Origin: Actinomycetes bacterium
GTDB taxonomy: Bacteria; Actinomycetota; Actinomycetes; Actinomycetales; Micrococcaceae
Length of the DNA stretch: 47,340 nucleotides
Direction of reading: 5' to 3'
Assembly: GCA_023426375.1 (NCBI GenBank)
Contig: JAFAAV010000052.1
Span: forward strand, 1 to 47,340
In this document: positions 16,299-24,653 of the stretch, one piece after another
How positions within the stretch are numbered: the stretch's first letter is position 1
Layout of the letters: each line of letters opens with the position of its first letter
Position numbers and translations under genes: made by a program
Notes under the pieces: model-generated
The model's database searches: none
Told to the model about the DNA's origin: nothing
The model's input: the letters and a program-made list of their open reading frames with translations, nothing else

Positions 16299-17489
16299 AT
16301 GGCGAAGGCCAAGTTCGAGCGCAACAAGCCGCACCTCAACATCGGCACCATCGGCCACGTTGACCACGGCAAGACCACGCTCACCGCTGCCATCTCCAAG
16401 GTGCTTGCTGACAAGTACCCGGATCTCAACGAGCAGCGCGACTTCGGTGCCATCGACTCCGCTCCGGAGGAGAAGCAGCGCGGCATTACCATCAACATTT
16501 CTCACATCGAGTACCAGACCGAAAAGCGTCACTACGCACACGTTGACGCCCCCGGTCACGCGGACTACGTGAAGAACATGATCACCGGTGCTGCTCAGAT
16601 GGACGGCGCAATCCTCGTGGTTGCTGCTACCGACGGCCCCATGGCTCAGACCCGCGAGCACGTTCTGCTCGCCCGCCAGGTGGGCGTTCCCTACCTGCTG
16701 GTCGCACTGAACAAGTCCGACATGGTCGACGACGAGGAACTGCTGGACCTCGTTGAAATGGAAGTTCGTGAACTGCTGTCCGACCAGGGCTTCGACGGCG
16801 ACAACGCACCCGTGGTGCGCGTGTCCGCTCTGAAGGCTCTGGAGGGCGACGCTCAGTGGGTCAAGTCCGTTGAGGACCTCATGGAGGCCGTGGACGAGAA
16901 CATCCCGGAGCCGGAGCGCGACACCGACAAGCCGTTCCTGATGCCCGTTGAGGACGTCTTCACAATCACCGGTCGTGGCACCGTGGTGACCGGCCGTGCC
17001 GAGCGTGGCACCCTGCCGATCAACTCCGAGGTCGAGATCGTCGGCATCCGCCCGATCCAGAAGACCACCGTGACCGGTATCGAAATGTTCCACAAGCAGA
17101 TGGACGAAGCCCTCGCGGGCGAGAACTGTGGTCTGCTGCTGCGTGGCCTCAAGCGCGACGACGTCGAGCGTGGCCAGGTTGTCTGCAAGCCGGGTTCGAT
17201 CACCCCGCACACGGACTTCGAGGCGAACGTCTACATCCTCTCCAAGGAAGAAGGCGGACGTCACAACCCGTTCTACTCGAACTACCGTCCGCAGTTCTAC
17301 TTCCGCACCACCGACGTCACCGGCGTCATCACGCTGCCCGAGGGCACCGAGATGGTTATGCCCGGCGACAACACCGAAATGACCGTTGAGCTGATCCAGC
17401 CCATCGCCATGGAGGACGGCCTCGGCTTCGCTATCCGTGAGGGTGGCCGCACCGTTGGTTCCGGTAAGGTGACCAAGATCATCAAGTAA
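16299..17489 (+). CDS. tuf: Elongation factor Tu
   Basis: The aminoacyl-tRNA delivery GTPase, 396 residues. The GTP motifs are GHVDHGKTT, DAPGH and NKSD. The effector region EEKQRGITIN is intact. ATG 16299 sits behind TAGGAGG, a strong ribosome binding site, as expected for the most abundant protein. The start is 159 bases from fusA. A strong terminator follows. Confidence 0.99.
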   Translation: MAKAKFERNKPHLNIGTIGHVDHGKTTLTAAISKVLADKYPDLNEQRDFGAIDSAPEEKQRGITINISHIEYQTEKRHYAHVDAPGHADYVKNMITGAAQMDGAILVVAATDGPMAQTREHVLLARQVGVPYLLVALNKSDMVDDEELLDLVEMEVRELLSDQGFDGDNAPVVRVSALKALEGDAQWVKSVEDLMEAVDENIPEPERDTDKPFLMPVEDVFTITGRGTVVTGRAERGTLPINSEVEIVGIRPIQKTTVTGIEMFHKQMDEALAGENCGLLLRGLKRDDVERGQVVCKPGSITPHTDFEANVYILSKEEGGRHNPFYSNYRPQFYFRTTDVTGVITLPEGTEMVMPGDNTEMTVELIQPIAMEDGLGFAIREGGRTVGSGKVTKIIK

Positions 17490-17520
17490 TCTCTGATTAC
17501 TGAAGTGATCGTCGGCTAGC

Positions 17521-17578
17521 CCGGCACACTCCGTAAGGCCCCGCCAGTCTCGTGCTGGCGGGGCCTTACGCGTGCCGG
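17521..17578 (+). terminator. tuf terminator, double-layer stem
   Basis: A perfect 16-bp stem (17532-17547 with 17555-17570) with a seven-base loop is enclosed by a further CCGGCAC/GTGCCGG pairing (17521-17527 with 17572-17578). No T tract. It ends the str operon. Confidence 0.9.
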
Positions 17579-17665
17579 CACCCAGGGCAACGACGCGGGT
17601 CGGCCGGTCGAGCGACGTCGGCCGTGGGTATTGCGCACAGCAGCAGGGGGAGAGGAACCCCTCGT

Positions 17666-17695
17666 TTGCAATGGCGTGCAATCCTCTGGCAGAAT
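17666..17695 (+). promoter_or_regulatory. S10 operon promoter candidate
   Basis: TTGCAA (17666-17671), an 18-base spacer and CAGAAT (17690-17695), preceded by an extended -10 TGG at 17687-17689. The predicted start near 17702 leaves a leader of about 320 nt before rpsJ. TATAAG at 17951-17956 is a second -10-like site without a -35. Confidence 0.45.
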
Positions 17696-17701
17696 GGTCG
17701 C

Positions 17702-18021
17702 TGTTGTTCACGTGTCGGCGTGTGCCCGTAAAAAGGTCCCGACCGCGTCGGGCGAACCGGTACACCGAAGCAGCCTCAACGAGCCATGGTCTCCATGGGA
17801 ACCACGTGAACAGCCATCCAATCGACACCGTTGAAAGTATTTGTGCGGACTCGTGTTTGCGTTTTACGCGACACGCCCGAGTTCGGGTGTCGGTGCTTCA
17901 GCAGGGTGAGGAACCCGGTTCTACCGGATTCAGCCTGTGTGAAGTGGCGATATAAGCGCCAAAACACAAGGAGCTTTTGCTCCACACAGGGAAGTACTTG
18001 AAGAAAGAGAGTCACGACGCC
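17702..18021 (+). other. Long structured leader of the S10 operon, no gene seen
   Basis: The 532 bases between tuf and rpsJ hold no convincing gene. Apart from the terminator and promoter there are hairpins: CGTGT (17852-17856) with ACACG (17871-17875), and an overlapping alternative ACA..CCC (17871-17878) with GGG..TGT (17885-17890). CCGGT/ACCGG around 17915-17928 and GGAGC/GCTCC at 17970-17983 are also present. The first two cannot form together, so regulation by leader folding is possible. Confidence 0.4.
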
Positions 18022-18330
18022 ATGGCGGGACAAAAAATCCGCATCCGGCTGAAGTCCTATGACCACGAGGTCATTGACGTCTCGGCCCGGAAAATCGTTG
18101 AGACGGTGACGCGCGCAGGCGCCACGGTAGTGGGACCCGTCCCGCTGCCCACGGAGAAGAACGTTTACTGCGTGATCCGCTCGCCGCACAAGTACAAGGA
18201 CAGCCGTGAGCACTTCGAAATGCGCACTCACAAGCGGCTGATCGACATCATCGACCCCACGCCCAAGGCTGTCGACTCGCTCATGCGTCTCGACCTGCCG
18301 GCTGACGTGAACATCGAAATCAAGCTGTAA
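18022..18330 (+). CDS. rpsJ: 30S ribosomal protein S10
   Basis: The 30S head protein S10 (NusE in antitermination), 102 residues from ATG 18022, exactly the family length. It starts [15 protein letters not shown]. The longer frame from 17977 adds a non-conserved 15 residues and is rejected. It is the first gene of the S10 operon. Confidence 0.98.
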
Positions 18331-18346
18331 AAAGGATCGCACCCCA

Positions 18347-19003
18347 ATGACTACCACTTTCGAACGCCAGGTTAAGGGCCTGCTGGGCACCAAGCTCGGC
18401 ATGACCCAGGTCTGGGACGAGAACGGGAAGTTCGTGCCGGTGACCGTGGTCAAGGCCGACTCCAACGTCGTGACGCAGCTGCGCAACGAGGACAAGGACG
18501 GCTACAACGCCGTTCAGATCGGCTTCGGTGCGATCGATCCCCGCAAGGTTTCTAAGCCGCTGGCTGGCCACTTCGCCGCCGCCGGAGTAACCCCGCGCCG
18601 CCACGTCGTCGAACTTCGTACTTCCGACTCCGCTGACTACGAGCTCGGCCAGGAACTGTCCGTCGAAATCTTCGACGCCGGTGCCAAGGTCGACGTGGTC
18701 GGCACCACCAAGGGCAAGGGCACCGCCGGTGTTATGAAGCGTCACGGCTTCGCCGGTGTTGGCGCCTCCCACGGTGCTCACAAGAACCACCGCAAGCCGG
18801 GATCCATCGGCGGCGCGTCTTACCCCGCGCGTGTTTTCAAGGGCATGAAGATGGCTGGTCGCATGGGCAACGCCCGTCACACCACCATGAACTTGACCGT
18901 TCACGCTGTTGACGCCGACAACTCCCTGCTGCTCATCAAGGGCGCCCTGCCGGGCCCCAAGGGATCGGTCGTCCTCGTCCGAACCGCAGTGAAGGGAGCC
19001 TGA
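18347..19003 (+). CDS. rplC: 50S ribosomal protein L3
   Basis: A 218-residue L3. The KGLLGTKLGMTQVWDENG opening is diagnostic. The central loop (HGAHKNHRKPGSIGG) reaches toward the peptidyl transferase centre, and the Gln methylation region appears in its actinobacterial form. AAAGGA precedes ATG 18347; it lies 16 bases after rpsJ. Confidence 0.98.
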   Translation: MTTTFERQVKGLLGTKLGMTQVWDENGKFVPVTVVKADSNVVTQLRNEDKDGYNAVQIGFGAIDPRKVSKPLAGHFAAAGVTPRRHVVELRTSDSADYELGQELSVEIFDAGAKVDVVGTTKGKGTAGVMKRHGFAGVGASHGAHKNHRKPGSIGGASYPARVFKGMKMAGRMGNARHTTMNLTVHAVDADNSLLLIKGALPGPKGSVVLVRTAVKGA

Positions 19004-19009
19004 TAAGCC

Positions 19010-19639
19010 ATGGCAACTGAAACCGTAAACGTCGAGCTGCCCGCTGAGATCTTCGACGCGCAGACCAACGTGGCACTGCTTCACCAGGTCGTCGTCGCTC
19101 AGTTGGCCGCTGCTCGCCAGGGAACGCACAAGACCAAGACCCGCGCCGAAGTTTCCGGTGCAGGCCGCAAGCCGTTCAAGCAGAAGGGTACGGGTCGCGC
19201 TCGTCAGGGCTCCATCCGCGCTCCTCACATGACCGGCGGTGGCGTTGTCCACGGTCCGACCCCGCGTGACTACTCGCAGCGCACGCCCAAGAAGATGAAG
19301 GCTGCTGCCCTGCGCGGCGCCCTCTCGGACCGGGCTCGCAACAACCGCATCCACGTGGTTGCCGATCTGGTGACTGCTTCCGAGCCGTCCACCAAGGCTG
19401 CCAAGGAAGCACTGCGTTCGATCACCGAGCGCAAGAACGTGCTGGTTGTTCTGGACCGCGGTGACGATGTCACTGCATTGTCCGTGCGCAACCTGGTCAA
19501 CACGCACGCCGTGTACGCAGACCAGCTCAACACGTACGACGTGCTCGTCTCGGACGACGTGATCTTCACCAAGGCCGCTTACGACTCGTTCGTTGCTGCT
19601 GCGTCCGCTACGGGTAAGAACCAGGAGGACGCCAAGTGA
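19010..19639 (+). CDS. rplD: 50S ribosomal protein L4
   Basis: A 209-residue L4. It contains the exit-tunnel loop GTGRARQGSIRAPHMTGGGVVHGP, whose tip contacts macrolides; no resistance-type change is obvious. It begins 6 bases after rplC, and its stop overlaps the rplW start. Whether L4 autoregulates this operon, as in E. coli, is not known here. Confidence 0.97.
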   Translation: MATETVNVELPAEIFDAQTNVALLHQVVVAQLAAARQGTHKTKTRAEVSGAGRKPFKQKGTGRARQGSIRAPHMTGGGVVHGPTPRDYSQRTPKKMKAAALRGALSDRARNNRIHVVADLVTASEPSTKAAKEALRSITERKNVLVVLDRGDDVTALSVRNLVNTHAVYADQLNTYDVLVSDDVIFTKAAYDSFVAAASATGKNQEDAK

Positions 19640-19941
19640 GCGCGATCTACAACAAGGACCCGCGCGATGTGATCATTCGCCCGGTCGTCTCCGAGAAGTC
19701 CTACGGACTGATCGACGAGGGCAAGTACACCTTCCAGGTGGACCCCTCGGCGAACAAGACCGAGATCAAGTACGCCGTGGAGAAAATCTTCGGCGTCAAG
19801 GTCGAGTCCGTCAACACCCTTAACCGTCCCGGTAAGCGGAAGCGCACTCGCTTCGGCTGGGGAACACGTAAGGCCACCAAGCGTGCCATCGTGTCCCTTC
19901 GGGAAGGTTCCATCGACATCTTCGGCGGTCCGCTCGCCTGA
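19636..19941 (+). CDS. rplW: 50S ribosomal protein L23
   Basis: A 101-residue L23 at the tunnel exit, where trigger factor and SRP dock. Starts at GTG 19636, overlapping rplD by 4 bases. Typical segments are DVIIRPVVSEKSYGL and the basic loop NRPGKRKRTRFGWGTR. Confidence 0.97.
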   Translation: MSAIYNKDPRDVIIRPVVSEKSYGLIDEGKYTFQVDPSANKTEIKYAVEKIFGVKVESVNTLNRPGKRKRTRFGWGTRKATKRAIVSLREGSIDIFGGPLA

Positions 19942-19971
19942 GCGGAGACCACTTTAACGAGGAATTGAATT

Positions 19972-20811
19972 ATGGCTATCCGTAAGCACAAGCCGACAAC
20001 CCCGGGCCGTCGTGGCTCGTCGGTTGCCGACTTCGTAGAAATCACGCGTACCACGCCTGAGAAGTCCCTGGTGCGTCCGCTGCCCAAGAAGGGCGGTCGT
20101 AACAACACCGGTCGCATCACCACCCGTCACAAGGGCGGTGGACACAAGCGTCAGTACCGTGTCATCGACTTCCGTCGTCACGACAAGGACGGCATCGACG
20201 CCAAGGTCGCTCACATCGAGTACGACCCCAACCGTACGGCTCGCATTGCGCTGCTGCACTACGTTGACGGCACCAAGCGCTACATCGTGGCCCCCAACAA
20301 GCTCAAGCAGGGCGATGTTGTCGAGTCCGGTCCGTCCGCCGACATCAAGCCCGGTAACAACCTGCCGCTGCGCAACATCCCCGTGGGCACCGTGCTCCAC
20401 GCTGTGGAGCTGCGTCCCGGTGGCGGTGCCAAGCTGGCTCGTTCGGCCGGTGCCTCCGTGCAGCTCGTCGCCAAGGAAGGCAAGTACGGCCAGCTCCGTC
20501 TGCCCTCCGGCGAAATCCGCAACGTCGACGTGCGCTGCCGTGCAACCGTGGGCGAGGTCGGCAACGCCGAGCAGTCCAACATCAACTGGGGTAAGGCAGG
20601 CCGTAACCGCTGGAAGGGCATCCGCCCGACCGTCCGCGGTGTCGTCATGAACCCCGTTGACCACCCCCACGGTGGTGGTGAGGGTAAGACTTCCGGTGGT
20701 CGCCACCCGGTCAACCCGAACGGCAAGCCCGAGGGACGCACCCGTCGCCCCAACAAGGAAAGCGACAAGCTCATCGTCCGTCGTCGTCGTACCGGCAAGA
20801 ACAAGCGCTAA
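19972..20811 (+). CDS. rplB: 50S ribosomal protein L2
   Basis: A 279-residue L2, needed for subunit association and the peptidyl transferase centre. The conserved loop MNPVDHPHGGGEG contains the essential His. The opening is MAIRKHKPTTPGRRGSS and the C-terminus basic, RRRRTGKNKR. ACGAGGA precedes ATG 19972. Confidence 0.98.
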   Translation: MAIRKHKPTTPGRRGSSVADFVEITRTTPEKSLVRPLPKKGGRNNTGRITTRHKGGGHKRQYRVIDFRRHDKDGIDAKVAHIEYDPNRTARIALLHYVDGTKRYIVAPNKLKQGDVVESGPSADIKPGNNLPLRNIPVGTVLHAVELRPGGGAKLARSAGASVQLVAKEGKYGQLRLPSGEIRNVDVRCRATVGEVGNAEQSNINWGKAGRNRWKGIRPTVRGVVMNPVDHPHGGGEGKTSGGRHPVNPNGKPEGRTRRPNKESDKLIVRRRRTGKNKR

Positions 20812-20823
20812 GGAGCCTGACTA

Positions 20824-21105
20824 ATGCCACGCAGCCTCAAGAAGGGCCCTTTCGTTGATCAGCACCTCTACCTGAAGGTCGCCAAGGAGAACGAGAAGGG
20901 CACCAAGAACGTCATCAAGACGTGGTCCCGCCGCTCGATGATCGTGCCCGACATGCTCGGCCACACGATTGCCGTGCACGACGGACGCAAGCACATCCCG
21001 GTGTTCATCACGGAGTCGATGGTCGGGCACAAGCTCGGCGAATTCGCTCCCACCCGCACATTCCGCGGCCATGTGAAGGACGACAAGAAGGGCAAGCGTC
21101 GCTGA
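20824..21105 (+). CDS. rpsS: 30S ribosomal protein S19
   Basis: A 93-residue S19 of the 30S head. It starts MPRSLKKGPFVDQHL and ends GHVKDDKKGKRR. TAAGGAG overlaps the rplB stop, 12 bases before ATG 20824. The identification is secure. Confidence 0.98.
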   Translation: MPRSLKKGPFVDQHLYLKVAKENEKGTKNVIKTWSRRSMIVPDMLGHTIAVHDGRKHIPVFITESMVGHKLGEFAPTRTFRGHVKDDKKGKRR

Positions 21106-21156
21106 CCTTCGGGTTAGCACGTAGCACTTCTTCGACAAGACGAGAGAAGGAAAGCA

Positions 21157-21522
21157 ATGGAAGCCAAGGCATCTGCGCGCTACATCCGCGTGACGCCTAT
21201 GAAGGCCCGGCGCGTCGTCAACCTGATTCGTGGCCAGCAGGCGAATGAGGCATTGGCGATTCTGAAGTTTGCCCCCCAGGCAGCTTCTGAGCCGGTATTC
21301 AAGGTTCTCGAATCCGCCGTAGCTAACGCACGGCAGAAGGCCGACCGTGAAGGCCTCGCGTTCAAGCAGGAAGACCTCGTTGTCTCCGCTGCTTACGTGG
21401 ACGAGGGACCCACCATGAAGCGGTTCCAGCCGCGCGCCCAGGGCCGTGCGTACCGCATCAACAAGCGCACGAGCCACGTGACCGTGGTCGTGGCGACCCC
21501 GGAGAAGGAGGAGGTCCGCTAA
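21157..21522 (+). CDS. rplV: 50S ribosomal protein L22
   Basis: A 121-residue L22 with the tunnel beta-hairpin around KRFQPRAQGRAYRINKRTSH, where macrolide-resistance deletions arise; here it is intact. It starts at ATG 21157 behind GAGAAGGAAAG and abuts rpsC without a gap. Confidence 0.98.
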   Translation: MEAKASARYIRVTPMKARRVVNLIRGQQANEALAILKFAPQAASEPVFKVLESAVANARQKADREGLAFKQEDLVVSAAYVDEGPTMKRFQPRAQGRAYRINKRTSHVTVVVATPEKEEVR

Positions 21523-22365
21523 GTGGGACAGAAAATCAACCCCAACGGATTCCGTCTGGGTATCACCACCGACCACATCTCGCACTGGTACGCCGACTCC
21601 AACCAGCCGGGTCAGCGCTACAAGGACTACATCCGCGAGGATGTGAAGATCCGCGAGCTCATGTCCAAGGGCATGGAGCGCGCCGGTATCTCCAAGGTCG
21701 AGATCGAGCGCACCCGTGACCGTGTGCGTGTGGACATCCACACCGCTCGCCCGGGCATCGTGATCGGCCGCCGCGGCGCCGAAGCTGACCGCATCCGCGG
21801 TGAGCTCGAAAAGCTGACCGGCAAGCAGATCCAGCTGAACATCCTGGAAGTCAAGAACCCCGAGACCGACGCACAGTTGGTTGCTCAGGGTGTCGCCGAG
21901 CAGCTCGCTTCTCGCGTGGCCTTCCGCCGCGCCATGAAGAAGGCCATTCAGTCCGCACAGCGTGCGGGTGCCAAGGGTATTCGTATCCAGTGCGCCGGCC
22001 GTCTGGGTGGCGCTGAAATGTCCCGCTCGGAGTTCTACCGCGAAGGCCGTGTGCCCCTGCACACCCTGCGTGCGAACATCGACTACGGCTTCTTCGAGGC
22101 TAAGACCACCTTCGGCCGCATCGGCGTGAAGGTTTGGATCTACAAGGGCGACCTGACCTCCAAGGAACTGGCTGCACAGCAGGCCGCTGCTCCGTCTTCG
22201 CGCGGACGCAACGACCGTCGCGGTGGCGCCGGTGGCGGCGAGCGTCGTCGTCGTGGTGGCAATGACCGTAACGACCGTGGCGGACGCCGTGAGCGTAACG
22301 ACTCCGCCGCAGCCCCGCAGCAGAACACCGCTGCGGAGGCGTCCAACGCAGAGGGTGGTAAGTAA
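21523..22365 (+). CDS. rpsC: 30S ribosomal protein S3 with arginine/glycine-rich tail
   Basis: S3 forms the mRNA entry site with S4 and S5. It has 280 residues, against about 233 in E. coli. The KH domain with VIGRRGAEADRIRGEL and the C-terminal domain end near residue 213. A tail of about 65 residues follows that is rich in Arg, Gly, Asn and Asp (RGGAGGGERRRRGGND) and ends in an Ala/Gln/Glu segment. GTG 21523 directly follows the rplV stop. Similar tails occur in other actinobacterial S3 proteins; it is reminiscent of the S5 N-terminus at 26636. Confidence 0.98.
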   Translation: MGQKINPNGFRLGITTDHISHWYADSNQPGQRYKDYIREDVKIRELMSKGMERAGISKVEIERTRDRVRVDIHTARPGIVIGRRGAEADRIRGELEKLTGKQIQLNILEVKNPETDAQLVAQGVAEQLASRVAFRRAMKKAIQSAQRAGAKGIRIQCAGRLGGAEMSRSEFYREGRVPLHTLRANIDYGFFEAKTTFGRIGVKVWIYKGDLTSKELAAQQAAAPSSRGRNDRRGGAGGGERRRRGGNDRNDRGGRRERNDSAAAPQQNTAAEASNAEGGK

Positions 22366-22781
22366 TGCTTATCCCACGTCGTGTTAAGTTCCGCAAGCAG
22401 CACCACCCCAAGCGTCGGGGCCAGGCTAAGGGCGGAACCCAGGTATCGTTCGGCGAATGGGGCATCCAGGCACTGAGCCCGGCATATGTCACCAACCGCC
22501 AGATCGAGGCCGCGCGTATCGCAATGACCCGTCACATCAAGCGTGGCGGTAAGGTCTGGATCAACATTTACCCGGACCGTCCCCTGACCAAGAAGCCTGC
22601 CGAAACCCGTATGGGTTCCGGTAAGGGTTCCCCCGAATGGTGGGTCGCCAACGTCAAGCCCGGACGCATCATGTTCGAGATCTCCGGCGTGTCCGAAGAA
22701 GTCGCCCGTGAGGCACTTCGCTTGGCAATCCACAAGCTCCCGATGAAGGCACGTATCGTGCGTCGCGAAGGTGGTGAATGA
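22365..22781 (+). CDS. rplP: 50S ribosomal protein L16
   Basis: A 138-residue L16 at the A-site side of the 50S central protuberance. It opens MLIPRRVKFRKQHHPKRRG; the loop GKGSPEWWVANVKPGR is complete. Start and rpsC stop share one base (TAATG). Conserved and full length. Confidence 0.98.
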   Translation: MLIPRRVKFRKQHHPKRRGQAKGGTQVSFGEWGIQALSPAYVTNRQIEAARIAMTRHIKRGGKVWINIYPDRPLTKKPAETRMGSGKGSPEWWVANVKPGRIMFEISGVSEEVAREALRLAIHKLPMKARIVRREGGE

Positions 22782-22784
22782 TCA

Positions 22785-23090
22785 ATGGCCATTGGATCTA
22801 AGGATCTGAACATGGAAAACCTCGCGGAACTCGACAACGGTGCTCTGACCGAGCAGTTGCGGAAGTCCAAGGAAGAGCTGTTCAACCTGCGCTTCCAGTC
22901 CGCAACCGGTCAGCTCGAGAGCAACGGCCGTCTGAAGTCCGTCAAGCGTGACATCGCCCGCATCTACACCGTGCTCCGTGAGCGCGAGCTGGGCATCCGC
23001 GAAGAGGTCCAGGCGACTGCTGTAGAGACCGACAAGAAGGCAGCCAAGAAGAGCAAGAAGGCCGCCAAGTCTGAGGATGATGCCAAGTGA
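22785..23090 (+). CDS. rpmC: 50S ribosomal protein L29 with lysine/alanine-rich tail
   Basis: L29 lies near the tunnel exit beside L23. The core is residues 12-75 (LRKSKEELFNLRFQSATGQL). This version has 101 residues, against about 63-77 usually. The last 30 are a charged Lys/Ala/Glu tail (KKAAKKSKKAAK) ending in SEDDAK. ATG 22785 follows the rplP stop by 3 bases; a downstream ATG at residue 10 (MENLAEL) could also serve as the start. Confidence 0.95.
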   Translation: MAIGSKDLNMENLAELDNGALTEQLRKSKEELFNLRFQSATGQLESNGRLKSVKRDIARIYTVLRERELGIREEVQATAVETDKKAAKKSKKAAKSEDDAK

Positions 23091-23371
23091 GCGAGCAGGT
23101 TAACAACGAGGCCACGGCCGAGCGCGGTGACCGTAAGACCCGTCGCGGCTACGTAGTCTCCGACAAGATGGACAAGACCGTGGTCGTGCAGGTCGAGGAC
23201 CGTGTGAAGCACGCCCTCTACGGCAAGGTCATGCGTAAGTCCAAGCGCATCAAGGCGCACGACGAGGAGAACACCGCCGGTGTCGGTGACCTCGTGCGTA
23301 TCGCCGAGACGCGTCCGCTGTCCGCCAGCAAGAACTGGCGCATCGTGGAGATCATCGAGAAGGCCAAGTAA
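23087..23371 (+). CDS. rpsQ: 30S ribosomal protein S17
   Basis: A 94-residue S17 (OB fold) with a 17-residue polar N-terminal extension before TRRGYVVSDKMDKTVVVQV. GTG 23087 overlaps rpmC by 4 bases. It is the last gene of the S10 transcript, because a strong terminator follows. Confidence 0.97.
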   Translation: MSEQVNNEATAERGDRKTRRGYVVSDKMDKTVVVQVEDRVKHALYGKVMRKSKRIKAHDEENTAGVGDLVRIAETRPLSASKNWRIVEIIEKAK

Positions 23372-23414
23372 GGCTTTCGAGATCGACGAAGCATGCCGGC
23401 TCTGAGCCGACACG

Positions 23415-23449
23415 CGGGCCCCCATCCTCGGATGGGGGCCCGTTGCTTT
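23415..23449 (+). terminator. S10 operon terminator after rpsQ
   Basis: A perfect 12-bp stem, CGGGCCCCCATC (23415-23426) with GATGGGGGCCCG (23431-23442), with a CTCG loop and then TTGCTTT. It detaches the S10 operon from the spc operon. Confidence 0.9.
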
Positions 23450-23464
23450 GCCGTCACCGCCCAG

Positions 23465-23494
23465 TTGGACCTAGCAGTCCGTGGGCTGTAGAGT
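23465..23494 (+). promoter_or_regulatory. spc operon promoter candidate
   Basis: TTGGAC (23465-23470), an 18-base spacer and TAGAGT (23489-23494) form one of the best promoter matches in the window. The start would be near 23501, some 438 nt before rplN. Confidence 0.62.
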
Positions 23495-23500
23495 GGATCA

Positions 23501-23938
23501 GTACGCGTGTGGCACACGTGTGCCCACATCACTGACTTCGACACTGCTGAGTCAGAATCCACAGTGCCCAAGGTCCCTTGTCGGACCGGGACTTCCTGAA
23601 TGAAGTCCGGGCATGAACCAGCGTCTTGGTGCGTCCTCACGCGCGAAGAACCACGCGGCATCGCCAAGCGATGTTCACCGCGTGCCGTTGCCCGTTCACG
23701 GATTCTGGTTGAGCAGACCGATCCTCAGTGGGGCAACGAAGCAGACGATCCGTTCGTCTGAATCACTTCGAATCACTCACGCCACAACCCAGCGCGTATG
23801 TGCTTCACGAAAACGCCTCGGGCCCCTCCTACGGCCACGGGGAGCACCGTTCAGTGAAGCGTTCAAATATCTACCGTTCCGCAAGGCTCGACATCGTCCA
23901 GATATGGATGAGAACCGGCGCGACGACAGGAGAAATCA
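23501..23938 (+). other. Very long leader of the spc operon, no gene seen
   Basis: The 567 bases between rpsQ and rplN hold no credible gene. Besides terminator and promoter, the leader contains a perfect 14-base palindrome GGCACACGTGTGCC at 23511-23524, about ten bases after the predicted start. It also has a hairpin GGACTTC (23589-23595)/GAAGTCC (23602-23608) extended by flanking C-G pairs, and a hairpin CAGACGA (23742-23748)/TCGTCTG (23754-23760). A regulatory leader or operator is plausible; the mechanism is unknown. Confidence 0.45.
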
Positions 23939-24307
23939 GTGATTCAGCAGGAGTCGCGGCTTAGGGTCGCCGATAACACGGGTGCGAAGGAAATCCTCAC
24001 CATCCGTGTACTCGGTGGATCCGGACGCCGTTACGCAGGCATTGGCGACGTCATTGTCGCCACCGTTAAGGACGCAATCCCCGGTGGCAACGTCAAGAAG
24101 GGCGACGTTGTCAAGGCTGTTGTGGTCCGTACCAAGAAGCAGAGGCGCCGTCCCGACGGTTCCTACATTCGTTTCGACGAGAACGCCGCAGTGATCTTGA
24201 AGACTGACGGGGATCCCCGTGGCACGCGTATCTTCGGCCCCGTGGGCCGCGAGTTGCGCGACAAGAAGTTCATGAAGATCATCTCGCTGGCTCCGGAGGT
24301 GCTCTGA
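23939..24307 (+). CDS. rplN: 50S ribosomal protein L14
   Basis: A 122-residue L14 at the subunit interface. It opens MIQQESRLRVADNTGAKE, starting at GTG 23939 behind ACAGGAGA. It is the first gene of the spc operon here, because rpsQ is terminated upstream. Confidence 0.98.
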   Translation: MIQQESRLRVADNTGAKEILTIRVLGGSGRRYAGIGDVIVATVKDAIPGGNVKKGDVVKAVVVRTKKQRRRPDGSYIRFDENAAVILKTDGDPRGTRIFGPVGRELRDKKFMKIISLAPEVL

Positions 24308-24308
24308 C

Positions 24309-24653
24309 ATGGCGAAATTCAAGATCAAGACCGGAGACCTGGTTCAGGTTATTTCCGGCAACAAGCAGAACAAGGGCAAGCAGGGCAAGGTCCTGCGTGT
24401 GATCACCGAGACTTCCCGCGTGGTTGTCGAAGGTGTCAACGTGGTGACCAAGCACAAGCGTGCCAGCGCCCAGGGCGAAGCCGGCGGCATCGTCAAGACC
24501 GAGGCTCCCATTCACATCTCGAACGTGATGCTCGTGGACCCGGAGACCGGCAAGCCGACCCGCGTGGGCTACCGCACCGAGACCGTGGAGCGTGACGGCA
24601 AGCAGAAGACCGTTCGCGTTCGCGTGTCCAAGAGCACCGGCAAGGATCTGTGA
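24309..24653 (+). CDS. rplX: 50S ribosomal protein L24
   Basis: A 114-residue L24, an assembly initiator with a KOW motif (KTGDLVQVISGNKQNKGKQG). It starts one base after the rplN stop; GGAGGTGC supplies the ribosome binding site. The stop overlaps the rplE start. Confidence 0.98.
   Translation: MAKFKIKTGDLVQVISGNKQNKGKQGKVLRVITETSRVVVEGVNVVTKHKRASAQGEAGGIVKTEAPIHISNVMLVDPETGKPTRVGYRTETVERDGKQKTVRVRVSKSTGKDL

Noticed and set aside
17572..17955. 127-residue plus-strand frame between tuf and rpsJ
   Set aside because: No ribosome binding site, starts inside the tuf terminator and has no recognisable fold; better explained as leader.
19180..21480. Possible macrolide-resistance changes in L4 and L22 loops
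   Set aside because: Both tunnel loops look complete, with no deletion or known substitution.
23613..23942. 109-residue frame in the spc leader
   Set aside because: It has low-complexity Arg/Ser/Pro composition, no ribosome binding site and would run into the rplN start; treated as untranslated.
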